Below are positions 27,899 through 35,690 of a DNA stretch of 64,000 bases, in pieces. Every line of letters begins with the position of its first letter. Position 1 is the stretch's first letter. The stretch is from Stenotrophomonas sp. Ste86 (GTDB taxonomy: Bacteria > Pseudomonadota > Gammaproteobacteria > Xanthomonadales > Xanthomonadaceae): positions 1 through 64,000 of the forward strand of contig NZ_JALJRW010000020.1 in the NCBI RefSeq assembly GCF_024519465.1. The letters are read 5' to 3'. The notes below the pieces were generated by a model that saw only the letters and a list, made by a program, of their open reading frames with translations, was not told where the DNA came from and searched no databases. The position numbers and the translations under genes were made by a program.

Positions 27899-28663
27899 CT
27901 AGGTTGCGCCACGCCACTGCACAAAGGCGTGGCCGATCTGGAACAGGCTGATCGACAGCACCAGTACGCCGACGGCCACCAGCACCCAGCGTTCCTTGAC
28001 CCGTTTCACCAGCAGCGCCGCCACCGGCGCGGCCATCATTCCGCCGATCATCAGCCCGGCGACGATGTTCAGGTACTGCAGGCCCATCGTCAGCAGGAAG
28101 GTGATCGACACTGCCAGTGTCACCACGAACTCGGCCGCGTTGACCGTGCCGATGGTGGTGCGGGCCTGGCCGCCGCGGGCCAGCAGGGTGGAGGTGGCCA
28201 CCGGTCCCCAGCCGCCACCGCCGCTGGCATCCAGCAGCCCGGCCACAAACCCCAGCACCGGTACGCGCTTCACTTCCTGGGCAGGCATCAGCCGGCCGGC
28301 GGCGCGCAGCAGGATGAAGATCGCCAGGATCAGCAGGTAGGCATAGATGAACGGGCGGATGAACTCGCCCGGCAGTTGGGTCAGCACGTACGCACCGACC
28401 ACCCCGCCCACTGCGCCGGGCAGGGCCAGGCGCAGGAACAGGCGTCGGTCGACGTTGCCGGCCACCAGATGCGAGACGCCCGACGCGCCCGTGGTGAACA
28501 CTTCGGCGGTATGGATGCTGGCGCTCACCGCCGCCGGCGGCAGGCCCATGCTCAGCAGCACCGAGGACGAGACCAGCCCGAAGGCCATGCCCAACGCACC
28601 GTCGACCAGCTGCGCGCCGAGGCCGATCAGGATGAACCAATAGAATTCGCTGCCCAGTTCCAT
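27899..28663 (-). CDS. TSUP (TauE/SafE) family sulfite/organic anion permease
   Basis: The 254-residue inner-membrane protein has about eight hydrophobic segments and two DUF81 half-repeats. One is near the start (QLVDGALGMAFGLVSSSVLL) and one is in the second half (AGLLDASGGGGWGPVATSTL), each with the conserved small-residue/Gly motif. Members export sulfite, sulfoacetate or related anions, but the substrate cannot be told. It converges with the HAD gene. Confidence 0.9.
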   Translation of the reverse strand: MELGSEFYWFILIGLGAQLVDGALGMAFGLVSSSVLLSMGLPPAAVSASIHTAEVFTTGASGVSHLVAGNVDRRLFLRLALPGAVGGVVGAYVLTQLPGEFIRPFIYAYLLILAIFILLRAAGRLMPAQEVKRVPVLGFVAGLLDASGGGGWGPVATSTLLARGGQARTTIGTVNAAEFVVTLAVSITFLLTMGLQYLNIVAGLMIGGMMAAPVAALLVKRVKERWVLVAVGVLVLSISLFQIGHAFVQWRGAT

Positions 28664-28703
28664 GGCAACAGCCTAGCGGCAAACCGATGAGGTGGAGGTC
28701 CGG

Positions 28704-28792
28704 GATGTGCCGGCCGTTGGTCGGCAACCCGCGCCAAGCCGGGTAGGCCTGGGTCTGGGGCTGCCGGGTTGCCGGCCAACGGCCGGCACTAC
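28704..28792. repeat. Inverted pair of SMAG-type palindromes
   Basis: A copy at 28704-28729 (GTGCCGGCCGTTGGTCGGCA) and its inverted partner at 28767-28792 face each other across 37 bases, between clp and the TSUP gene. Together they could fold into a cruciform-like hairpin at the 3-prime end of clp. The first copy has lost the leading GTAG (it reads GATG). Confidence 0.8.
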
Positions 28793-28836
28793 GGGGACCC
28801 GCCGGTGCGCGGTCCGGGACGGGGCAGGGGCAGGCG

Positions 28837-29526
28837 TCAACGGGTGCCGTACAGGACCACGGTCTTGCCACGGGCGTGAAGGAGCCCGTCGGTCTGCAGC
28901 TTCTTCAGTACGCGGCCGGCCATTTCACGCGAGCAGCCGACCAGCCTGGCCAGTTCCTGGCGGGAGACGCGCAGCTGGGTGCCCTGCGGGTGGCTCATGG
29001 CCTCCGGCTCGCGGGACAGGTCGTGCAGGGTGCGGACGATACGGTCGGTGACGTCCAGGAAGGCCAGGCGGCTGGCTTTCCTGCTGGTGTCCAGCAACCG
29101 CTTGGAGATCTGCTGCCCAAGCGCGTACAGCAGGCGCGGGGCGTCGGCCGACAGCGGGCCGAGGAACAGCTGGTGCAGGCGTTCGTAGCTGATCTCAGCC
29201 AGCTCGCAGGGGGTGCGGGTGCGCAGGATCACCTCGCGACGGTCGGATTCGACGAACAGCCCCATCTCGCCGACGAATTCACCTGAACCGAAGTAGCCGA
29301 GGACCAGCTCGCGGTCGTCCTCTTCCTCAGCAATTATAGAAACCGAGCCGCTTATCACGTAGTAAAGGGTGCCAGCGGGGTCCCCGGGGCGGAACACATC
29401 GGTCCGCGCGGGGTAGCGGCGGCGATGGCTGTGGGCCAGAAAACGGTCGATGGTGGCGATATCCAGGGCCAGTGGACTTGTGGCAAGGCGCACAGTTGAC
29501 ACGTTTGAGGCGCTCCCTTTGCTCAT
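28837..29526 (-). CDS. clp: Clp, CRP/FNR-family global regulator (c-di-GMP responsive)
   Basis: The 229-residue protein is a close match to Xanthomonas Clp. It has a cyclic-nucleotide-binding barrel (VFRPGDPAGTLYYVISGSVS, GYFGSGEFVGEMGLF), a long dimer helix and a C-terminal winged helix (VSRQELARLVGCSREMAGRV). Clp binds target promoters in its free form and is released by cyclic di-GMP, controlling exoenzymes, exopolysaccharide and virulence genes. ATG 29526 is chosen over TTG 29589. It is divergent from speD with about 147 bp between them, and this pair order is conserved in xanthomonads. The acidic turn EEEDDREL in the barrel is the same as in Xanthomonas. Confidence 0.97.
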   Translation of the reverse strand: MSKGSASNVSTVRLATSPLALDIATIDRFLAHSHRRRYPARTDVFRPGDPAGTLYYVISGSVSIIAEEEDDRELVLGYFGSGEFVGEMGLFVESDRREVILRTRTPCELAEISYERLHQLFLGPLSADAPRLLYALGQQISKRLLDTSRKASRLAFLDVTDRIVRTLHDLSREPEAMSHPQGTQLRVSRQELARLVGCSREMAGRVLKKLQTDGLLHARGKTVVLYGTR

Positions 29527-29673
29527 GAACAATTCACGGCTATGTGCCGCGAGCTTAACGATCCGGTTTGTTAAGGGCAAACAGAGCACACCTATTCCTT
29601 TCGATGCAAGTTTCGCCCCCGATCACTTTGCCCCATAATTGCGCCTTTCCCACCACTCACAGGATCCACCGCC

Positions 29674-30468
29674 GTGGTCAAGCCGTTGCCTCGCCTGAGG
29701 TTGCAGGGTTTCAACAACCTCACCAAGGCGCTGAGCTTCAACATCTATGACGTGTGTTACGCGCGCACCGAAGAAGAGCGTCAGCGTTACATCGAATACA
29801 TTGATGAAGAGTACAACGCCGATAGGCTTACTCAGATCTTGACCGATGTCGCCGAGATCATCGGCGCCAACATCCTCAACGTGGCGCGCCAGGATTACGA
29901 TCCGCAGGGTGCCTCGGTGACGATCCTGATCTCTGAAGAACCGGTGATCGACAAGAAGCAGGCCGGCAAGGAGTTGATCTCCGATGCCGTGGTCGCGCAC
30001 ATGGACAAGAGCCACATCACTGTCCATACCTACCCGGAGACCCACCCGCAGGAGGGCATCGCCACGTTCCGCGCGGACATCGATGTGGCTACCTGTGGCG
30101 TGATTTCCCCGCTGAAGGCGCTGAATTACCTGATCGAGAGTCTGGAATCGGACATCGTGATCATGGACTACCGCGTGCGTGGCTTCACCCGTGATGTAAA
30201 GGGCAAGAAGCACTACATCGATCACAAGATCCACTCGATCCAGAACTTCCTGGCCAAGAACATCAAGTCGCGTTACGAGATGTTCGACGTCAACGTCTAC
30301 CAGGAAAACATCTTCCACACGAAGATGCACCTGAAGGACTTCGACCTGGACCAGTACCTGTTCGAAGAGAAGGCCAAGAACCTGTCGTTCAAGGAACGCA
30401 TGAAGATCGAGGCGCTGCTGCGTCGCGAGATCGAAGAGCTGTTCCACGGGCGCAACCTGACCGAGTAA
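29674..30468 (+). CDS. speD: S-adenosylmethionine decarboxylase proenzyme (prokaryotic type 1A)
   Basis: SpeD decarboxylates SAM to supply aminopropyl groups for spermidine. The 264-residue proenzyme is the E. coli-type long form. Self-cleavage should occur between Lys112 and Ser113 in [12 protein letters not shown], Ser113 becoming the pyruvoyl group. The catalytic Cys and His region is in [18 protein letters not shown]. It starts at GTG 29674. A weak -10 (CATAAT at 29635-29640) lies in the clp-speD intergenic region. Confidence 0.97.
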   Translation: MVKPLPRLRLQGFNNLTKALSFNIYDVCYARTEEERQRYIEYIDEEYNADRLTQILTDVAEIIGANILNVARQDYDPQGASVTILISEEPVIDKKQAGKELISDAVVAHMDKSHITVHTYPETHPQEGIATFRADIDVATCGVISPLKALNYLIESLESDIVIMDYRVRGFTRDVKGKKHYIDHKIHSIQNFLAKNIKSRYEMFDVNVYQENIFHTKMHLKDFDLDQYLFEEKAKNLSFKERMKIEALLRREIEELFHGRNLTE

Positions 30469-30509
30469 TACCGCTGTGACAGCCGCCCCGGGCAACCGGT
30501 GGCGGCGCT

Positions 30510-30620
30510 GCACCCGGCGGGACGGCCCGCCCCGTGATGCCCGGATCCGTGCAGTACCGGTGCCAGGGAAGCCAATCGACGACGGTCCGGTGTGAAGACA
30601 CCGGGCCGTTTTTGTTTTTT
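30510..30620 (+). promoter_or_regulatory. Candidate guanidine-II riboswitch with transcription terminator
   Basis: Two hairpins show ACGR tetraloops, the signature of the mini-ykkC/guanidine-II switch: GGCGGG-ACGG-CCCGCC at 30516-30531 and the weaker ATCG-ACGA-CGGT at 30575-30586. The second shares its right arm with a perfect 10-bp terminator stem GGTCCGGTGT/ACACCGGGCC (30584-30607, GAAG loop) followed by TTTTTGTTTTTT. The gene downstream is a guanidinium exporter of the Gdx type. Ligand binding would favour hairpin two and break the terminator. The 43-base linker is longer than usual and the second stem is short. Confidence 0.5.
30584..30620 (+). terminator. Strong intrinsic terminator before the exporter gene
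   Basis: A 10-bp perfect GC-rich stem with a GAAG loop at 30584-30607 is followed by GTTTTTGTTTTTT to 30620. It ends 14 bases before the exporter start, with the AAAGGAG ribosome site between. It could terminate speD, but the exporter can only be expressed by reading past it, which is why I link it to the candidate riboswitch. Confidence 0.9.
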
Positions 30621-30634
30621 CAAAGGAGTACCCC

Positions 30635-30952
30635 ATGCCCTGGATCTATCTGCTGCTGGCCGGCCTGTTCGAAATCGGCTTTGCGATCGGAATGAAGTAC
30701 TCGGAGGGCTTCAGCAAGCCGCTGCCCACCCTGGCCACCGTCGGTGCGGCGCTGGTCAGCCTGTACCTGATGAGCCAGGCGATGAAGTCGATCCCGGTCG
30801 GCACCGCCTATGCGATTTGGACCGGCATCGGCGCCCTCGGCGTGGCCACGCTGGGCATCTTCCTGTTTGGCGACAGCGCCTCGCTGCCGCGGCTGGCCTG
30901 CGTGGGCCTGATCGTGGCCGGCGTGATCGGGTTGAAGCTGGTCGGGGGCTGA
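30635..30952 (+). CDS. sugE: SMR-family guanidinium exporter (Gdx/SugE)
   Basis: The 105-residue protein has four transmembrane helices. The start MPWIYLLLAGLFEIGFAIGM, with the conserved Glu13, and the following KYSEGFSKPLPT mark the SugE/Gdx subgroup rather than the drug-exporting EmrE subgroup. A second signature is AIWTGIGALGVATLGIFLFGD. Gdx dimers export guanidinium in exchange for protons at the inner membrane. AAAGGAG lies seven bases before ATG 30635. Confidence 0.95.
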   Translation: MPWIYLLLAGLFEIGFAIGMKYSEGFSKPLPTLATVGAALVSLYLMSQAMKSIPVGTAYAIWTGIGALGVATLGIFLFGDSASLPRLACVGLIVAGVIGLKLVGG

Positions 30953-30986
30953 TCGGCGCGTCTGGAGGACGTCGCGCACGCACCCC

Positions 30987-31064
30987 GGGTAGTGCCGGCC
31001 GCTGGCCGGCAACGCGTGCATCCAGATGGGTCCATGAGGTTGACGGCCAGCGGCCGGCACTACC
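30987..31064. repeat. Inverted pair of SMAG-type palindromes at the coq7 3-prime end
   Basis: A direct copy (30987-31014, GTAGTGCCGGCCGCTGGCCG) faces an inverted, slightly diverged copy (31039-31064). The GTAG end of the inverted copy abuts and supplies the first base of the TAG stop codon of coq7 (31064-31066, minus strand). Confidence 0.85.
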
Positions 31065-31708
31065 TAGATGCGGTAGGCGATGGTCTTCATCACCTTCGAT
31101 GCCAGCGCCATCACCGAGGGAATCGGGAACGGCAGCTTGCGCGCGCCGGCATGTTCGGCGTGATCGGCATGGCGGGCCTCGTCGATCTTCATCACCTTGA
31201 GGATCTCGCGACTGCGCAGGTCGGCAGGGGGCAGGGTGTCCAGGTGTTCGTCCAGATGGGCTTCGACCTGGCGCTCGGTTTCCACCACGAAGCCCAGGTT
31301 CCAGCCATCGCCGCGCAGGCCGGCCAGCGTACCGATGGTGTAGCTGCCGGCGTACCAGATCGGGTTGAACAGGCTCGGGCGGCTGTCCAGTTCACGCAGG
31401 CGCTGGGCGCACCAGGCCAGGTGATCGGTCTCTTCCTGGGCCGCGTCGAGCAGGTGGGCACGGGTCTGCGGCTCCTGGGCGACCGCGGCCTGGCCGAAGT
31501 ACAGGCCTTGGGCGCACACCTCGCCGACATGGTTGATGCGCATCAGGCCGGCGGCATGGCGGCGCTCGGCGCTGGCCATCTGCACGTCCGGCGTGGCCTG
31601 GGCGGGGTAGGGGCGGCTGGCCGGCGGGTTGCCGAAGACCGTGTCCAGGGCGCGCTGGGCTTCGGTCAGCAGGTGATCGAGCGGGGTGATCTGGCGGGTC
31701 GCGGTCAT
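31064..31708 (-). CDS. coq7: 2-nonaprenyl-3-methyl-6-methoxy-1,4-benzoquinol hydroxylase (Coq7)
   Basis: Coq7 is the di-iron monooxygenase that hydroxylates demethoxyubiquinol in ubiquinone synthesis at the inner membrane. The 214-residue protein has the ferritin-like ligand helices [42 protein letters not shown] and [11 protein letters not shown], and a hydrophobic membrane-contact stretch ([16 protein letters not shown]). It replaces the flavin enzyme UbiF used by E. coli. ATG 31708 is the start. It is divergent from rplM. Confidence 0.97.
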   Translation of the reverse strand: MTATRQITPLDHLLTEAQRALDTVFGNPPASRPYPAQATPDVQMASAERRHAAGLMRINHVGEVCAQGLYFGQAAVAQEPQTRAHLLDAAQEETDHLAWCAQRLRELDSRPSLFNPIWYAGSYTIGTLAGLRGDGWNLGFVVETERQVEAHLDEHLDTLPPADLRSREILKVMKIDEARHADHAEHAGARKLPFPIPSVMALASKVMKTIAYRI

Positions 31709-31785
31709 GGCGGGGCGGCGTGCAGCGGGGGATCGTCGATTCTCGCCCCCTGGCGGCGGCGTGCCAAGCCACGGCGGGGGTCAAC

Positions 31786-31814
31786 TTGCATGTGCGGGGT
31801 CGCGCCGGTACAAT
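31786..31814 (+). promoter_or_regulatory. Sigma-70 promoter of rplM-rpsI
   Basis: TTGCAT (31786-31791) and TACAAT (31809-31814) are separated by exactly 17 bases, giving a strong promoter with a leader of about 70 bases before rplM. Confidence 0.8.
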
Positions 31815-31889
31815 CCCGCCTCTTCACAACGCGTGGCAGAGTTCCGGCCGTTCAACGCCGCAATGAGCCCGACCTACTTGAGTTCTTTC

Positions 31890-32318
31890 ATGAGCACTTT
31901 CACTGCAAAGTCCGAGACCGTCCAGCGTGACTGGTATCTCGTCGACGCTTCCGGCAAGACGCTGGGCCGTCTGTCCACCGAGCTGGCCCGCCGTCTGCGC
32001 GGCAAGCACAAGCCGGTTTACACCCCTCACGTTGATACCGGTGATTACCTGGTTGTCATCAATGCAGAAAAGATTGTCGTCACCGGCAAGAAGCTGCAGG
32101 ACAAGCTGTATCACCGTTTCACTGGCTACATCGGCAACCTGAAGACCGAAACTCTGGCCCAGGCGCTTGAGCGCCACCCGGAGCGCGTCATCGAGACCGC
32201 CGTCAAGGGCATGCTGCCGAAGGGCCCGCTGGGCCGCGCCATGTACCGCAAGCTCAAGGTGTACTCGGGTTCCGAGCACCCGCACGCCGCTCAGCAGCCT
32301 CAGGTTCTGGATATCTAA
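31890..32318 (+). CDS. rplM: 50S ribosomal protein L13
   Basis: This is a 142-residue protein, the same length as E. coli L13. Family blocks are [40 protein letters not shown] and the C-terminal [20 protein letters not shown]. It is the first gene of the conserved rplM-rpsI operon. The start ATG 31890 gives [15 protein letters not shown], the usual xanthomonad N-terminus. Codon use is strongly biased, as expected. Confidence 0.99.
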   Translation: MSTFTAKSETVQRDWYLVDASGKTLGRLSTELARRLRGKHKPVYTPHVDTGDYLVVINAEKIVVTGKKLQDKLYHRFTGYIGNLKTETLAQALERHPERVIETAVKGMLPKGPLGRAMYRKLKVYSGSEHPHAAQQPQVLDI

Positions 32319-32320
32319 TC

Positions 32321-32713
32321 ATGGCTATCACTCAAAACTACGGCACCGGCCGCCGCAAGTCCTCCACCGCCCGCGTGTTCCTGCGCAAGGGCGCCGGCAA
32401 CATCACCGTCAATGGCCGTCCGCTGGACGAGTTCTTTGGCCGTGAGACCGCGCGCATGATCGTGCGCCAGCCGCTGGAGCTGACCAAGAACACCGAAAGC
32501 TTCGACATCATGGTCACCGCCGCTGGCGGCGGCACCACCGGCCAGGCCGGTGCGATCCGTCTGGGCATCGCCCGTGCGCTGGTCGAGTACGACGAAACCC
32601 TGAAGTCCGAGCTGCGCAAGGCTGGCTTCATGACCCGTGACGCCCGTGAAGTCGAGCGTAAGAAGGTCGGCCTGCACAAGGCACGTCGCGCCACCCAGTT
32701 CTCCAAGCGCTGA
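32321..32713 (+). CDS. rpsI: 30S ribosomal protein S9
   Basis: The 130-residue protein starts [20 protein letters not shown] and ends in the invariant basic tail [22 protein letters not shown] (final KR contacts P-site tRNA). Two bases separate it from rplM. A bidirectional-looking terminator follows at 32763-32788. Confidence 0.99.
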   Translation: MAITQNYGTGRRKSSTARVFLRKGAGNITVNGRPLDEFFGRETARMIVRQPLELTKNTESFDIMVTAAGGGTTGQAGAIRLGIARALVEYDETLKSELRKAGFMTRDAREVERKKVGLHKARRATQFSKR

Positions 32714-32762
32714 TCCATCGCGCCTGGCGTGGGATCTTTCGGGATCCCGCTGGGAGGACAGC

Positions 32763-32788
32763 AAAAGCCCGGCCTCGGCCGGGCTTTT
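32763..32788 (+). terminator. Intrinsic terminator of rplM-rpsI
   Basis: AAAAGCCCGGCC-TC-GGCCGGGCTTTT is a perfect 12-bp stem. The A-tract on the left makes it potentially active on both strands. It begins 50 bases after the rpsI stop. Confidence 0.9.
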
Positions 32789-33486
32789 GCCGTTTATGGG
32801 ATGCCGCATTGCCAAGGGCGGTGCAGGGTGCCAGAAACAGGCCGGTAGAGCCGAGCCATGCTCGGCTGCCGTCGCCCCTCTGCCTCTTCTGTTGCCATTG
32901 CCCGATAGCCAAAGCCAAAGCCAAAGCCAAACCATCTGCTCTGCGCATTGGCCTGGCTGGGTCGGCGCGGGTGGATTGTCGGGACACGCTGCAAGTACAT
33001 CCGTGTAAGCTCCGTCGCCGCATCCATGCGGCTCAGGATCCCGCCAACCCACCTGCGCCGACCCTCGACAGTTGGCTGGTGAGCAGGGGAAAAGCGAGGC
33101 AAAACGGGCGAGCGCCTGGGGGCGTTGAATCGGTAGTGCCGGCCGCTGGCCGGCAACCTCGTCGCCCATCCGCGAGCCGAGGGTGTCGCTTGCGATGGTC
33201 GTGACCCCGATTGCGCTCTTCCATCATCCGGGCCGCTGGCAGCGCTGGCGTCATCGCCCATCAATCGCGGCGTATCTCGCCGTTGATGGCGAACGCTGCC
33301 CGCCCGCCCGCCTGCCCGCCTGCCCCCAATGGCGCCCAGCGCCCCTCCTGCACCATCAGGCGAAGCCCCCCTTGGAGTCCAAGAGGCGCGCGCCGACGGG
33401 CGCGGGGATGTGGAGGTAAGGGAGGCGGACCCCAGTCTTGCTGCGCAAGGTTGGGGTGCTGGGCGCATAGCGCCCAGCTAACTGCA
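32789..33486. other. Long gene-free region with repeats between rpsI and the tRNA genes
   Basis: About 700 bases without a supported gene. Contents: two SMAG-type palindromes (32844-32870, head GTAGAGCCGAGCC; 33132-33158, head GTAGTGCCGGCC); a four-unit GCCAAA hexamer run (about 32907-32932); a segment near 32980-33045 that on the minus strand opens MDAATELTRMYLQRVP, a phrase I associate with short spurious ORFs in xanthomonad intergenic DNA; and a dispersed element at 33368-33478 whose second copy lies at 35028-35148. The short minus-strand frames here are probably not genes. Confidence 0.6.
33368..33478. repeat. Dispersed intergenic element, copy A (next to tRNA terminator)
   Basis: The segment opens CCCTTGGAGTCCA, has GGCGCGC and a GGATGTGGAGG block, then TTGCTGCGCA, and ends in a hairpin GCTGGGCGC-ATA-GCGCCCAGC (33458-33478). 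The copy at 35028-35148 shares the opening, the GCGCGC block, the ATGGAGG block, TTGCGCA and a terminal hairpin of different sequence. Confidence 0.5.
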
Positions 33487-33538
33487 CCAAATAAAACAAA
33501 AGGCCTGATCTTTCGATCAGGCCTTTTGTTTTATTTGG
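33487..33538 (-). terminator. Terminator of the tRNA-Met/tRNA-Gln unit: 24-bp perfect hairpin
   Basis: CCAAATAAAACAAAAGGCCT begins the left arm at 33487, and the right arm (33515-33538) is its exact reverse complement around a TTTC loop (33511-33514). The right arm overlaps the encoded CCA end of tRNA-Gln at 33536-33538. On the minus strand the stem core GGCCTGATC is followed by TTTTGTTTTATTT. Confidence 0.9.
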
Positions 33539-33610
33539 CTGCCCCGGATGGATTCGAACCACCGAATGCCTGAGTCAGAGTCAGGTGCCTTACCGCTTGG
33601 CGACGGGGCA
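33536..33610 (-). tRNA. tRNA-Gln (CTG anticodon)
   Basis: The minus strand folds as a 75-nt cloverleaf. The acceptor TGCCCCG pairs with CGGGGCA, discriminator G and CCA are encoded, the D-arm is GCCAAGCGGTAAGGC, the anticodon stem CCTGA/TCAGG encloses loop CTCTGAC with anticodon CTG, and the T-loop is GTTCGAATC. It reads CAG glutamine codons. It lies about 50 bases downstream of tRNA-Met on the same strand. Confidence 0.95.
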
Positions 33611-33660
33611 ATATCTGCGTGCAAGTATTGCACTTTTTCCCTACAAAACCAAGCTGAACT

Positions 33661-33737
33661 TGGTGGCTATGGGTGGACTCGAACCACCGACCCCAGCATT
33701 ATGAGTGCTGTGCTCTAACCGGCTGAGCTACATAGCC
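33661..33737 (-). tRNA. Elongator tRNA-Met (CAT anticodon)
   Basis: The 77-nt minus-strand cloverleaf has acceptor GGCTATG/CATAGCC, D-arm GCTCAGCCGGTTAGAGC, anticodon loop CTCATAA with CAT, and T-loop GTTCGAGTC, closing with ACCA. The close match to E. coli elongator tRNA-Met (GGCTACGTAGCTCAG...) favours elongator Met over tRNA-Ile2. Confidence 0.95.
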
Positions 33738-33750
33738 TAGGGAGCCGGTA

Positions 33751-33779
33751 ATTCTGGAGATGTATCCGGGATCTGTCAA
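33751..33779 (-). promoter_or_regulatory. Promoter of the tRNA-Met/tRNA-Gln unit
   Basis: On the minus strand TTGACA (33774-33779) is followed after 17 bases by CAGAAT (33751-33756). This places the start a few bases before tRNA-Met. Confidence 0.75.
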
Positions 33780-33857
33780 CACTTTTTCATCACGCTTGTG
33801 AGTGGACAGCCGGCGTGTCACAGTCCCGGACAGTAGATTTTTCTAGGAGTCCGCATC

Positions 33858-34487
33858 GTGATCGATCCGGACGGCTATCGACCGAACGTCGGTATTGTGC
33901 TGATGCGGGAAGACGGGCAGGTGTTCTGGGCGCGACGTGTGCGCCGGGACGGCTGGCAGTTCCCGCAGGGCGGCATGAATACCGACGAGACGCCTGTCGA
34001 AGCCATGTATCGCGAGTTGCACGAAGAAACCGGGTTGTTGCCGGAGCACGTCGAAGTGCTCGGGGCGACGCCGGGTTGGCTTCGCTATCGGCTGCCGGCA
34101 CGGGCCATCCGCCGCAATGAGAAACAGGTCTGCATCGGCCAGAAGCAGGTGTGGTTCCTGCTGCGGCTGGCCGGCGACGAATCCCATGTGTCGCTGGACC
34201 ATACCGACAGCCCCGAGTTCGACCAGTGGCGCTGGGTGGATTTCTGGTACCCGGTCGAGCATGTGGTGATGTTCAAGCGCGGGGTCTATGCACGTGCGCT
34301 GCGCCATCTGGCGCCGTTGGCGCGGGGCGTGGCCGGGACCGGGGTGGAATCGATGCCCAAGTCCGCCCAGGAGGCCTGGATGCCCGGCAACACGGCCGGG
34401 CATGATCGGCCGCGCAAGCGCAGCACCCCGCCGCCCAAGCGGGGCTATTGGCCGAAGAAGGCCAAGGCCGAGCCAGGCACGCCCTGA
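33858..34487 (+). CDS. rppH: RNA pyrophosphohydrolase (Nudix)
   Basis: RppH removes pyrophosphate from triphosphorylated mRNA 5-prime ends to start RNase E decay. The 209-residue protein has [20 protein letters not shown], the Nudix box spanning residues 38-60 ([12 protein letters not shown]...RELHEETGL), and [22 protein letters not shown] Pro/Lys-rich C-terminal extension of about 45 residues exceeds the E. coli length (176). It starts at GTG 33858 with AGGAG upstream. Confidence 0.97.
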   Translation: MIDPDGYRPNVGIVLMREDGQVFWARRVRRDGWQFPQGGMNTDETPVEAMYRELHEETGLLPEHVEVLGATPGWLRYRLPARAIRRNEKQVCIGQKQVWFLLRLAGDESHVSLDHTDSPEFDQWRWVDFWYPVEHVVMFKRGVYARALRHLAPLARGVAGTGVESMPKSAQEAWMPGNTAGHDRPRKRSTPPPKRGYWPKKAKAEPGTP

Positions 34488-34590
34488 GACGGCGCCACGA
34501 CAGATCGTGGTTCCAGGGGTCGGTCCGCCGGTCCGGTCGACGATCTGCCGCGTTCTCCGGAGGATGTGCACCGGCTGGCTGAACCGTATC

Positions 34591-34640
34591 GAGAATGATT
34601 CAGATACGAAATTGACAACCATTCTCGTTTCGATTTGAAT
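34591..34640 (+). promoter_or_regulatory. bfd promoter with a candidate Fur box
   Basis: TTGACA (34612-34617), a 17-base spacer and TTGAAT (34635-34640) give a plausible promoter. Overlapping it, GAGAATGATT (34591-34600) and AACCATTCTC (34617-34626) are inverted Fur-like half sites (compare GATAATGAT). Iron-dependent repression of bfd is known in other proteobacteria, and here it is inferred from these sites. Confidence 0.55.
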
Positions 34641-34679
34641 AGCGGCAGGCCGATCCGGGCCTGTCTGCCGAGTCCGCAC

Positions 34680-34889
34680 GTGTACGTCTGCATCTGCAAC
34701 GGGGTTACCGACCACCAGATCCGCGAAGCCGCGCAAAGCGGTGTCGCAAGCGTGTCCGAGCTGACCATGCGTACCGGCTGTGGTGCCACCTGCGGCTCGT
34801 GCCTGGATATGGCGGCCGACCTGCTGGCCAAGTTCAGCGCCACCCACGACCTGCCGTTGCCGGTGTTGGGCCTGGCCCAAGTTGCCTGA
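34680..34889 (+). CDS. bfd: Bacterioferritin-associated ferredoxin
   Basis: This 69-residue [2Fe-2S] protein has the Bfd cysteine pattern: [17 protein letters not shown] (two Cys in CxC) and [12 protein letters not shown]. It reduces the bacterioferritin core so iron can be mobilised. The start is GTG 34680; the open frame upstream has no support. bfr follows 330 bases downstream on the same strand, consistent with their partnership. Confidence 0.93.
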   Translation: MYVCICNGVTDHQIREAAQSGVASVSELTMRTGCGATCGSCLDMAADLLAKFSATHDLPLPVLGLAQVA

Positions 34890-35218
34890 GGTACCTCTCC
34901 GCGCAACTGCGCGGCGCCTGCTGGGTTTCTCTTGAAAGAACGACCGAGACCGCCCCGCAAGGCGGCGCGTTGCGTGGTCCTTTAATCCGCGCTGCGTGGA
35001 CTCAACCTATCCCGTCGGGTGGAGAGCTCCCTTGGAGTACAGGGGGCGCGCCAAAGCGCGCAGAGGTATGGAGGCAACCCACCGACCCTGGTTGCGCAGC
35101 GCGGATCGTAGGCGTCGTGCCCAGTTGCGCGACGGCGCAACTGAGCACGATTCGCGTTCCTTCATGGTTTCGCCCGAAGCGCTACAGTGCGCGCGTTCAC
35201 ACGCAGCAGGAGCAGCTC
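34890..35218. other. Gap between bfd and bfr with a second copy of the dispersed element
   Basis: About 330 bases without a gene. A 12-bp perfect inverted repeat (ATCCGCGCTGCG at 34985-34996, CGCAGCGCGGAT at 35095-35106) brackets the element body. The element copy spans 35028-35148 and ends in a 14-bp hairpin, GTGCCCAGTTGCGC pairing with GCGCAACTGAGCAC around GACG, with one mismatch. The bfr promoter should lie in the last 70 bases, but none is obvious. Confidence 0.6.
35028..35148. repeat. Dispersed intergenic element, copy B
   Basis: It shares the order of blocks with copy A at 33368: CCCTTGGAGTACA, GGCGCGC, ATGGAGGCAA, TTGCGCA and a terminal hairpin (35117-35148). Outside these blocks the two diverge, so they are old or degenerate copies. 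Confidence 0.5.
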
Positions 35219-35689
35219 ATGAAGGGCGACGCCAAAGTCATCGAATTCCTCAACAAGGTCCTCTACAACGAGCTGACCGCGATCAACCAGTACTTCCTGC
35301 ACGCCAAGATGCTGAAGAACTGGGGCCTGAAGGAACTGGCCGACCACGAGTACAAGGAATCGATCGAAGAGATGAAGCATGCCGACATGCTGTCCGATCG
35401 CATCCTGTTCCTCGAAGGCCTGCCGAACTTCCAGGCGCTGGGCAAGCTGCGCATCGGTGAGAACCCGACCGAGATCCTGCAGTGCGATCTGGCGCTGGAG
35501 CGCGACGGTGTGGTCACCCTGCGCGATGCGGTGTCGTATGCCGACTCCGTGGGCGACTACGTGAGCCGCCAGCTGTTCGTGAAGATCCTGGATTCCGAAG
35601 AGGAGCACATCGACTGGCTGGAAACCCAGCTGGATCTGATCGAGCGCATCAGCGAGCCGAACTACCTGCTCACCAAGCTGGACGACTGA
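35219..35689 (+). CDS. bfr: Bacterioferritin
   Basis: The 156-residue four-helix protein stores iron in a haem-containing 24-mer. It starts [20 protein letters not shown] and carries di-iron ligands in [29 protein letters not shown] (haem Met and ligand Glu/His), and [18 protein letters not shown] 35219 has GGAG upstream. The length is normal. Confidence 0.97.
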   Translation: MKGDAKVIEFLNKVLYNELTAINQYFLHAKMLKNWGLKELADHEYKESIEEMKHADMLSDRILFLEGLPNFQALGKLRIGENPTEILQCDLALERDGVVTLRDAVSYADSVGDYVSRQLFVKILDSEEEHIDWLETQLDLIERISEPNYLLTKLDD

Positions 35690-35690
35690 G

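Noticed and set aside
30475..30620. Guanidine-I (ykkC) riboswitch
   Set aside because: The conserved CTAGGGTTCCG, GGTCCGAGAG and GGACAAAAGCCC elements are absent; only ACGR hairpins fit.
33356..33562. Short minus-strand ORF running from tRNA-Gln into the terminator
   Set aside because: It translates tRNA and terminator sequence; such ORFs recur beside tRNAs and are artefacts.
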